Below are positions 7,761 through 15,196 of a stretch of DNA of 17,174 nt, piece by piece. The notes under the pieces are model-generated. The model did not search any database, was not told the origin of the DNA, and saw only the letters and a list, made by a program, of their open reading frames with translations. Position 1 is the stretch's first letter; each line of letters starts with the position of its first letter. The stretch is taken from positions 1 through 17,174 of the forward strand of contig DJEF01000031.1 in assembly GCA_002431285.1 (NCBI GenBank). Direction: 5' to 3'. The position numbers and the translations under genes are program-made. The DNA comes from Ruminococcaceae bacterium UBA5905. Its GTDB lineage: Bacteria; Bacillota; Clostridia; Oscillospirales; Acutalibacteraceae.

Positions 7761-8615
7761 TTATTCCGCCGCCTGCTGCCCGTCGAAGGAGGTGATCACC
7801 ATCACCTGCTTCACATCAAAAATGGAAGCAAAAGGCTTCACGGTGGCATCCAGCGTCATTCCGTCGGCGGCTCCCGTCACCGTCTGCACGGTGCCGATCT
7901 TCAGCCCGCCGGGATAGACGCCGCCGATACCGGAGGTGACCACATAATCGCCGATGGCCGCCCCGGAGGAACGCTCCAGCGTCGTCATACGGATGGTATC
8001 GCTCCGCGCCTGCACCACCGTGCTGCCGGCGGTATACGCCGTATCCCCGGTGCGGCTGATCTGCACCGACACCTTATTGGAGGGATCGAAGATGGTCCGC
8101 ACCTTGGCATAGGTCAATCCCACCTCGTCGATCACGCCGATCAGGTTGCCGTCGGTAGTCACCACCGGGTCGTTCACCGTCACCCCGGAATTCTGCCCGG
8201 CGGAAATGGTAAAATTGCCGTAAAAGGCCGACGGATCGCGCCCGATCACCCGCCCGGTGGCAAAGGTATAGTCCGAATGTTCCTCGTGCAAGCCCAGAAT
8301 CTCGCTATACCACTCGTTTTTCTGTTTCAGCGCGTCGTAATCCACTACCTTTTGCCGCAGCTCGGCGTTCTCCTTACGCAGCTGCTCCACTTCCGCGGAC
8401 AGATTACCGCTGCCGGTGATGCGGCCGAACAGCCCGGAGACCCCGTCCGACACATAGGAGGCAAGGCTCTGCAGCGGCGTAACCACCGCCCCGGCAATGG
8501 TGGCCGGCAGCGTGGCCAACCCGCCGGAGGTGGCGCTGTAAATCATCATCCCTACAAAGAACAGCGCCAGCACCCCAACGATTTTTGCAAAAAAGCTCTT
8601 AAAAAAATTCTTCAT
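7761..8615 (-). CDS. mreC: Rod shape-determining protein MreC
   Basis: 284 residues. MreC is a bitopic protein that organises PBP2 outside the membrane. Seen are a basic N-terminus (MKNFFKSFFAK), one membrane helix at about 11-30 (IVGVLALFFVGMMIYSAT), a coiled coil at about 68-100 (LSAEVEQLRKENAELRQKV), and the two beta-barrel modules with TGRVIGRDPSAFYGNFTI, GNLIGVIDEVG and VTSGIGGVYPGGLKIGTV, typical of the family (PF04085). ATG at 8615 gives the canonical length. The nearest Shine-Dalgarno (AAGGGAAG) is about 14 bases away, longer than ideal, and GTG at 8630 would overlap it. The open frame extends to 8705 without family resemblance. A terminator-like hairpin lies in its leader. Confidence 0.94.
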   Translation of the reverse strand: MKNFFKSFFAKIVGVLALFFVGMMIYSATSGGLATLPATIAGAVVTPLQSLASYVSDGVSGLFGRITGSGNLSAEVEQLRKENAELRQKVVDYDALKQKNEWYSEILGLHEEHSDYTFATGRVIGRDPSAFYGNFTISAGQNSGVTVNDPVVTTDGNLIGVIDEVGLTYAKVRTIFDPSNKVSVQISRTGDTAYTAGSTVVQARSDTIRMTTLERSSGAAIGDYVVTSGIGGVYPGGLKIGTVQTVTGAADGMTLDATVKPFASIFDVKQVMVITSFDGQQAAE

Positions 8616-8654
8616 ACCGCTACCGGTCACTTCCCTTCGCCCGCATAAATGGCG

Positions 8655-8691
8655 CAAAAAACGGAAAAGCGGAAGACGCACGTCCTCCGCT
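8655..8691 (-). terminator. Terminator-like hairpin between mreB and mreC
   Basis: On the minus strand AGCGGAGGAC and GTCTTCCGCT pair as a 10-bp stem with one G-T pair around a GTGC loop (8668-8691). It is followed by TTTCCG and a run of six T residues (8656-8661). This is a plausible intrinsic terminator in the 96-base gap after the mreB stop. Since mreC, mreD and mrdA have no obvious promoter of their own, it more likely acts as a partial attenuator giving more MreB than downstream products. Efficiency is inferred. Confidence 0.65.
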
Positions 8692-8711
8692 ATCCGCACA
8701 CACACTCGTTC

Positions 8712-10418
<1,707 letters not shown>

Positions 10419-10422
<4 letters not shown>

Positions 10423-11405
10423 ATTTCCTCTGTTCCTTCCTCTGCCTGAATGACCGCCAGACACAGCGCCGCCAGATCCTCCAGCGTTTTCAGTTCTCCC
10501 GCCTGCCGCCGCAGAGCCGCTGCGCCCCGCAGCCCGGTCATATACCAGGCGGCATGCTTGCGCGCCTGCAACAGAGCGATATACTCGCCCTTTTCCGCCA
10601 CCGTCTGCCGCACCTGCCCCATGAGCAGCGCCATGCGCCGGGACACCGGTGGATCGGGCAGCAGGGTGCCGTGCTCCAAATACGCCTGTATCTGGCTGAA
10701 GATCCAAGGGCGTCCCAGCGCCCCTCGTCCCACCATTATGTGGTCGCAGCCGGTCTCTTCATACAATGCCGCCGCCGAGCGGGCGTCGGTCACATCGCCG
10801 TTGCCGATGACCGGCACCTGCACCGCCCGCTTCACCTGCCGGATGATGTCCCAATCCACCGGCGGCGCATACATCTGATCCCGGGTGCGCCCATGGACGG
10901 CGATCGCATCTGCGCCGCCCGCCTCGCAGGCACGCGCCACCTCCACGGCGTTGACGTGCTGCGGATCGTAGCCTTTGCGGATCTTCACCGTCACCGGCAC
11001 CGGAACCGCCTCTTTCACCGCCTGCACCAGGCGGCGGCAAAGCTCCGGCTCCCGCATCAGGGCGCTGCCGCAATGATTGCCTACGATCTTCGGCGCCGGA
11101 CAGCCCATATTGAGGTCGATCCAATCCGGCCGATACTGCATCGCTCGCCGGGCAGCCTCCGCCAGAATCGCCGGATCGTCTCCGAACAGCTGCACCGCCG
11201 CCGGGCGCACATCCGGATCCAGAGCCAGCAACGCGTCGCTTTTGCGGTCACCGTAGGTCAGCCCCTTGGCACTGACCATCTCCCCCACGGTGAAAGACGC
11301 ACCCATATCCCGGCACAGCCGCCGAAACGCCCGGTCGGTCACTCCCGCCATCGGCGCCAGCGCCGCATATCCCTCAATTTGTATGCTTCCGATCTTCAAA
11401 ATCAT
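10419..11405 (-). CDS. dusB: tRNA-dihydrouridine synthase (DusB type)
   Basis: 328 residues, an FMN-dependent enzyme that reduces uridines in the tRNA D-loop with NADPH. The TIM barrel shows LAPMAGVTDRAFRRLC (16-31), GEMVSAKGL (41-49), DLNMGCPAPKIV (97-108) with the catalytic Cys at 102, VKIRKGYD, AIAVHGRTRDQMY, VIGNGDVTD and the FMN-phosphate segment MVGRGALGRPWIF. The C-terminal helical tRNA-binding domain follows from about 250. Family specificity (B rather than A or C) rests on EMVSAKGL. ATG at 11405 has a stop codon immediately upstream; TTG at 11399 (MKIGSIQIEG) would equally fit the family's N-terminus and has a better-spaced AGGA. It is first in the dusB-maf pair. Confidence 0.95.
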
Positions 11406-11425
11406 TCATCCTACTCTGAAATCTA

Positions 11426-11453
11426 TTGCATTTGTGCAAAAACGTGGTATACT
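11426..11453 (+). promoter_or_regulatory. yitT promoter (extended -10) with an overlapping dyad
   Basis: The -10 TATACT (11448-11453) is preceded by TGG, an extended -10. The -35 TTGCAT (11426-11431) is weak, with a 16-base spacer. A small inverted repeat TTGCA-TTTG-TGCAA (11426-11439) overlaps the -35 and could be an operator. The start near 11460 leaves about 40 bases to the yitT ATG. Confidence 0.65.
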
Positions 11454-11460
11454 GACTACG

Positions 11461-11488
11461 GTTATTTCGATCCAGCCAAGTATGTCAA
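11461..11488 (-). promoter_or_regulatory. Probable dusB-maf promoter
   Basis: On the minus strand there is a perfect -35 TTGACA (11483-11488), a 16-base spacer and the -10 AATAAC (11461-11466, four of six). The start near 11454 would give a leader of about 50 bases. It faces the yitT promoter and overlaps its footprint. The weak -10 keeps confidence moderate. Confidence 0.5.
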
Positions 11489-11501
11489 GGGAGATACTGC
11501 C

Positions 11502-12371
11502 ATGAACACTCGATCCTCTGCCATTCTCAGCTATCTGATCCTCGCCGGATGCGCCGTCCTGTCGGCGCTGAGCTACCACATCTTTGTGCTGCAAAACAGC
11601 TTCGCCCCCAGCGGGCTGAACGGTCTGGCCACCATGCTCCAATATGTCTGCGGCTTTCGCATCGGTTATCTCAATCTGATCGTGAACATTCCGCTGCTGG
11701 TCGTCGCCTATTTCCGGCTGAATCGGGCGTTTGCGCTGCGCACCGGCGTCTACACCATCGTGTTTTCCGCCGCTATCCTGCTGCTGGAAAAAGTGGACCT
11801 CTCCCGGTTCGCCTATGTGACCGACAACGGCACCAGCACCATTCTGGCCCCCGTCGCCGCCGGCGCCATCGGCGGGTTGCTGTCCGCCCTGACGCTGAAG
11901 CACGGCGGCTCCACCGGCGGCACCGACGTGGTGGCCGCCCTGGTGCGGAAGAAAAAGCCCTATCTCAATCTGGTGTGGATGATCTTTGCGCTGAATATCG
12001 TGGTGGCCGGCATCTCCTATTTCGTCTACGGCTACAAAATCGAGCCGGTGCTGCTGTGCATCATCTACTGCTTCATTATCGGGCGGTTCAGCGACCGGCT
12101 GCTGCAGGGCGGCAAGGAGGCGGTCAAATTCGAGGTCATCACCAATCAGGCAGAGGCGCTATCCCAGCGGCTCATCCACGACCTGCGCCACAGCGTCACC
12201 GTCGTCCCCGCCACCGGTATGTATTCCCATACCGGCAAGCAGGTGGTGCTGTGCGTGGTCAACAAGCATCAGGTGGTGGATTTTCAAAACATTCTGCGGG
12301 AATTCCCCGGCTCCTTCGCCTACATTTCCACCGTGCGGGAGACCATGGGCAACTTTAAGAAGATCCAATAA
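11502..12371 (+). CDS. YitT family integral membrane protein with C-terminal DUF2179 domain
   Basis: 289 residues. The family (YitT membrane region plus DUF2179) is widespread in Firmicutes; its function is not established and several paralogues per genome are usual. Five hydrophobic segments are visible: around SYLILAGCAVLSALSYHIFV, GYLNLIVNIPLLVVAYF, TGVYTIVFSAAILLLE, LAPVAAGAIGGLLSAL, and LVWMIFALNIVVAGISYFVY running into EPVLLCIIYCFIIG. The loop KHGGSTGGTDVVAAL is characteristic. The soluble cytoplasmic DUF2179 domain is at about 208-285 (KFEVITNQAEALSQRL, ATGMYSHTGKQVVLCVV). The start ATG at 11502 follows AAGGGAG by eight bases; the open frame upstream is antisense to dusB. It is the only plus-strand gene, with its own promoter and terminator. 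Confidence 0.93.
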   Translation: MNTRSSAILSYLILAGCAVLSALSYHIFVLQNSFAPSGLNGLATMLQYVCGFRIGYLNLIVNIPLLVVAYFRLNRAFALRTGVYTIVFSAAILLLEKVDLSRFAYVTDNGTSTILAPVAAGAIGGLLSALTLKHGGSTGGTDVVAALVRKKKPYLNLVWMIFALNIVVAGISYFVYGYKIEPVLLCIIYCFIIGRFSDRLLQGGKEAVKFEVITNQAEALSQRLIHDLRHSVTVVPATGMYSHTGKQVVLCVVNKHQVVDFQNILREFPGSFAYISTVRETMGNFKKIQ

Positions 12372-12406
12372 ACGGGAATCGTCCCACAGCCCCCAAGTAC
12401 ATTTAT

Positions 12407-12444
12407 GCGGCAGACCGCTCTCCAGCGGTCTGCCGCTGTTTTTT
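12407..12444 (+). terminator. Strong intrinsic terminator of yitT
   Basis: A perfect 13-bp stem GCGGCAGACCGCT / AGCGGTCTGCCGC with a CTCC loop (12407-12436) is followed by TGTTTTTT. It starts 35 bases after the yitT stop. Its T-run overlaps the last codon of the converging aminopeptidase gene. In the minus direction no U-run follows, so it seems one-directional, although the stem could still stabilise the minus-strand mRNA end. Confidence 0.93.
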
Positions 12445-13684
12445 ATTCCGCCGGAAACGCCCAGGTGCCGTCCCGGAAGATGGCCACGCTGCTGCCATCC
12501 TCCCGATAGCCGGTGACGGACAGATCCTCCGAGCCCACCATAAAGTCCACGTGGATGAGTGAATCGTTGATGCCCCGGGCGGTCAACTCCTCCTGCGACA
12601 TCTCTGTGAAACCGTCCAGCACCTCGCCGAAGCCCTTGCCCACCGCCACGTGGCAGCAGGCATTCTCGTCGAACAGCGTGTTATAAAACAGCAGTCCGGA
12701 GCGGTTGATGGGCGACTCCTTAGGCACCAGTGCCAGCTCGCCCAGCATGGAAGCGCCCTCATCCATGGCGAACATCTTCCGGAGAATCTTCTCGCCGTTC
12801 TTAGCCGTGCAGCCGGATACCCGCCCGTCGGTGAAATCCACCGTAAAATCCTCGATCAGCTGTCCCGACCAGCTCAGCGGCTTGGTCGCCACCAGACGCC
12901 CGGAGCATTTGCCCCGCATGGGGCTGGTGAACACCTCTTCTGTGGGCATATTGGGCACATAGAACGCGCCGTTCTCGTGGTTCGTATCCCCGGCGCCGCC
13001 CCATTTTGCCCCCGGAATCAGCTCCACGGAAAAGTCCGTGCCGTTGGCGCTCTTGTATTCCAGACGGCGGAACTGCTGCCGGTTGAGCCACTCCGCCCGG
13101 GCGGTCATCTCCGCCGTGTGCTGCCGCCAGATCGCCACCGGATCGCCCTCCCGGTCCATATAGGTGCAGGCGAAGATCGCCTGCCACAGCCGTTCCACAG
13201 CCTCGTCCTCCGGCAGGTCGGGGAACACTTTTTTCGCCCATGCAGGGGACGCCGCCGCCACGATCAGCCACTGATGGCGGCCGTCGATGGCATCCCGGTA
13301 TTTTTTCAGCACCTTGCCCCGCAGCTGCGCCACGGTGGACAGCACATCCGCCGGAATCCCCGCCAGCTCGTCCGGGTCGGCGGACTCAATGAATATGCGC
13401 ACGGGCAGCTGCTCGGTCATTTCCGCTGCCCGCGCCTCCTCCCAAGGGCGCACGGCGCCCAGCGTCTCTACGGAAGCATACTGATAGTGCAGCCGAGACA
13501 CCTCGCCGCACTCCCAGAACAGCTCCACCCGGGCGGCGCCCGCCCGATAGCATTCCTCCGTCACCGCTTTCACCAGCGGCACCTGATCCACACAGGCGGT
13601 TAGCCGCACCCACTGACCGGGCTGCACATTGGCGCCCACCTGCACCATCAGGCGGGCATACCGCTCCAAATCCGCTTGTTTCAT
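12443..13684 (-). CDS. M29-family metallo-aminopeptidase (AmpS/PepS/aminopeptidase T type)
   Basis: 413 residues, the usual size for M29 aminopeptidases, which are cytoplasmic dimers with two metals per site that remove N-terminal residues from short peptides. N-terminal domain: DLERYARLMVQVGANVQPGQ and YRAGAARVEL. Catalytic domain: FYVPNMPTEEVFTSPMRG (first Glu ligand), MLGELALVP (second Glu), LFDENACCHVAVGKGF, and SLIHVDFMVGS carrying the His and Asp ligands, all intact. ATG at 13684 has GGAGG eight bases upstream. An in-frame ATG at 13702, which overlaps the pepT stop as ATGA, is a weaker alternative adding six residues. It follows pepT by 14 bases, so the two form a peptide-degradation operon. 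Confidence 0.93.
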   Translation of the reverse strand: MKQADLERYARLMVQVGANVQPGQWVRLTACVDQVPLVKAVTEECYRAGAARVELFWECGEVSRLHYQYASVETLGAVRPWEEARAAEMTEQLPVRIFIESADPDELAGIPADVLSTVAQLRGKVLKKYRDAIDGRHQWLIVAAASPAWAKKVFPDLPEDEAVERLWQAIFACTYMDREGDPVAIWRQHTAEMTARAEWLNRQQFRRLEYKSANGTDFSVELIPGAKWGGAGDTNHENGAFYVPNMPTEEVFTSPMRGKCSGRLVATKPLSWSGQLIEDFTVDFTDGRVSGCTAKNGEKILRKMFAMDEGASMLGELALVPKESPINRSGLLFYNTLFDENACCHVAVGKGFGEVLDGFTEMSQEELTARGINDSLIHVDFMVGSEDLSVTGYREDGSSVAIFRDGTWAFPAE

Positions 13685-13698
13685 CGCTGCTTCCTCCT

Positions 13699-14871
13699 TC
13701 ATTGCACCTCGACGATATTTTGCAGCACCTGCACCATCGTATGCAGCGCCTCCACGGGAATCGCCTCGTAGATGCTATGGAAATTCACGCCGCCGGTAGG
13801 CAGATTCGGGCAGGGCAGCCCCTCATAGGACAGCCGCGCGCCGTCGGTGCCGCCCCGGATGGGCACCGCCACCGGGTTAAGCCCCGCCCGCCGCATGGCG
13901 TCCATCGCCCGGTCGATGATCTCCCGATGAGGCTCGATCTTCTCCCGCATATTGTAGTAGCTGTCCGTCACTGTCAGATCAAAGGTGCCGGCTCCATACT
14001 TATCGTTAAGATATGCCGCCAGCCGGGCGAGAAACGCCTTGCGCTGCTCGAATTTCTCCCGGTCGTGATCCCGGACGATCATATGCACCCGCGCCTCGGT
14101 TTCGTTGCCGGACACATCCGCCACATGGTAAAAGCCCTCACGCCCTTCGGTATGCGCCGGGGTTTCCGCCGGGGGCAGCAGAGAAATCCACTCCGCCGCA
14201 TACAATACGGCGTTGCGCATCTTATTCTTGGCGGAGCCGGGGTGGGTATTCACCCCGTGGATCACCAGATCGGCGGCAGCGGCATTGAAGTTTTCATATT
14301 CAAACTCATCCACCTCGCCGCCATCCACCGTATAAGCGTAATCGGCGTCGAACCGGGCAAAATCGAAATGATCCGCCCCGCTGCCGATCTCCTCATCCGG
14401 AGTAAAGCACACGGAAATGCGCCCGTGGCGCCGCTCCGGGTGCGCCGTCAGTTCGGCGCAGGCGGCAACGATCTCCGCCACTCCCGCCTTATCGTCCGCC
14501 CCCAATAGGGTGGTGCCGTCGCTGACGATCATCTCCTTGCCGCGGAATTTATCCTCCAGCATCTGCGCATTGGTACCGTCATAGGTGATGATGCGGGGCT
14601 TGACGTTCTTACCGCTCACATCCGGAGAGGTATCCATATGAGCAATCAGCCCGATCTTAGGTGCATTCTCGCAGCCGGGAGTGGCGGGCAGATGCCCGTA
14701 GACATAGCCGTTTTCATCCATAGCGGCGTCGCTCAGCCCCACCGTCCGCAGATCCTCTGCCAGCCGCTGCCCCAGAATTTTCTGGCACGCTGTGGAAGGG
14801 CAGGTGCCGCTCTGCTCATCCGAGGTCGTCTCGTAGGTCACATAGTCCATAAACCGTTCGATCACTGTCAT
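13699..14871 (-). CDS. pepT: Peptidase T (tripeptide aminopeptidase, M20B)
   Basis: 390 residues; PepT releases the N-terminal residue from tripeptides in the cytosol using two zinc ions. Ligand motifs are intact: IAHMDTSPD with H78 and D80, GADDKAG (D126/D127), TPDEEIG with E160 and E161 (catalytic base and ligand), TVDGGE with D183, and the C-terminal NFHSIYE histidine. The lid/dimerisation domain lies between (about 205-310, with GVNTHPGSAKNKMRNA). NLPTGGVNFHS is typical of PepT rather than of DapE or ArgE. ATG at 14871 lies about nine bases after AGGAGA; a GTG three codons upstream touches the Shine-Dalgarno and is less likely. It has its own promoter and is followed by the M29 aminopeptidase. 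Confidence 0.96.
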   Translation of the reverse strand: MTVIERFMDYVTYETTSDEQSGTCPSTACQKILGQRLAEDLRTVGLSDAAMDENGYVYGHLPATPGCENAPKIGLIAHMDTSPDVSGKNVKPRIITYDGTNAQMLEDKFRGKEMIVSDGTTLLGADDKAGVAEIVAACAELTAHPERRHGRISVCFTPDEEIGSGADHFDFARFDADYAYTVDGGEVDEFEYENFNAAAADLVIHGVNTHPGSAKNKMRNAVLYAAEWISLLPPAETPAHTEGREGFYHVADVSGNETEARVHMIVRDHDREKFEQRKAFLARLAAYLNDKYGAGTFDLTVTDSYYNMREKIEPHREIIDRAMDAMRRAGLNPVAVPIRGGTDGARLSYEGLPCPNLPTGGVNFHSIYEAIPVEALHTMVQVLQNIVEVQ

Positions 14872-14901
14872 TTTGTTCACTCTCCTGTTCTATACCGTAC
14901 C

Positions 14902-14930
14902 AGTATACCACGCACCGGGGCTTTACACAA
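14902..14930 (-). promoter_or_regulatory. pepT promoter (extended -10)
   Basis: On the minus strand the -35 TTGTGT (14925-14930, weak, TTG conserved) and the -10 TATACT (14902-14907) with TGG directly upstream are 17 bases apart. The leader is about 25 bases. The 12-base core CGTGGTATACTG is identical to that of the yitT promoter. Confidence 0.72.
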
Positions 14931-14952
14931 TCCCCCATAGCCGTTTTTTTTG

Positions 14953-14985
14953 CAAAAAGCAGCCCGGAACCTGCGTTCCGGGCTG
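14953..14985 (-). terminator. Intrinsic terminator after copA
   Basis: On the minus strand CAGCCCGGAAC and GTTCCGGGCTG form a perfect 11-bp stem around GCAG (14960-14985), followed by CTTTTT. It begins 11 bases after the copA stop codon and separates copA from the pepT promoter. Confidence 0.9.
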
Positions 14986-14995
14986 TCTCCTCGCT

Positions 14996-15196
14996 TTACA
15001 GTACCTTATAGCCTTGGGCTTCCACCGCCGCTTTCAGCGTATCGTCCGCCACCTCGTGGGACAGGGTCACCACTGCCGTGCCGGTCTCGTGGCTGACCTG
15101 CGCTCCGGTCACGCCGTCCAGCGCCTCCAGCGCTCCCTTTACGTGCGCCTCGCAATGGCCGCACATCATGCCTTCGATCTTCAGTGTTTTTGTCAT
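14996..15196 (-). other. CopZ-like HMA module with possible internal translation start
   Basis: The last 66 codons of copA encode a free-standing-sized HMA domain with the copper-binding motif MMCGHC (residues 10-15 from the internal Met). The ATG at 15196 is preceded by GTAAAGGAG with about nine bases between, as good a Shine-Dalgarno as those of neighbouring genes. No stop separates it from the ATPase, so it is seen as a fusion; a separate CopZ-size chaperone from internal initiation is an inference. Confidence 0.5.

Noticed and set aside
4923..8648. A 1241-codon open frame on the plus strand opposite mreC, mreD, mrdA and the glycosyltransferase
   Set aside because: It is antisense to four recognised genes with intact motifs. 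Its translation is rich in His, Arg, Gln and Gly with no domain, as expected for the complement of GC-rich codons, and it spans the intergenic gaps.
10554..11501. In-frame upstream extension of yitT
   Set aside because: It runs antisense through dusB. A promoter, Shine-Dalgarno and ATG at 11502 mark the true start.
12407..12444. The yitT terminator hairpin as a bidirectional terminator for the aminopeptidase operon
   Set aside because: In the minus direction the stem is followed by ATAAATG rather than a U-run, so only stem-based stabilisation can be argued.
12650..13603. A 317-codon plus-strand open frame opposite the M29 aminopeptidase
   Set aside because: It is a shadow of a gene whose metal ligands are all intact; no Shine-Dalgarno and no recognisable domain.
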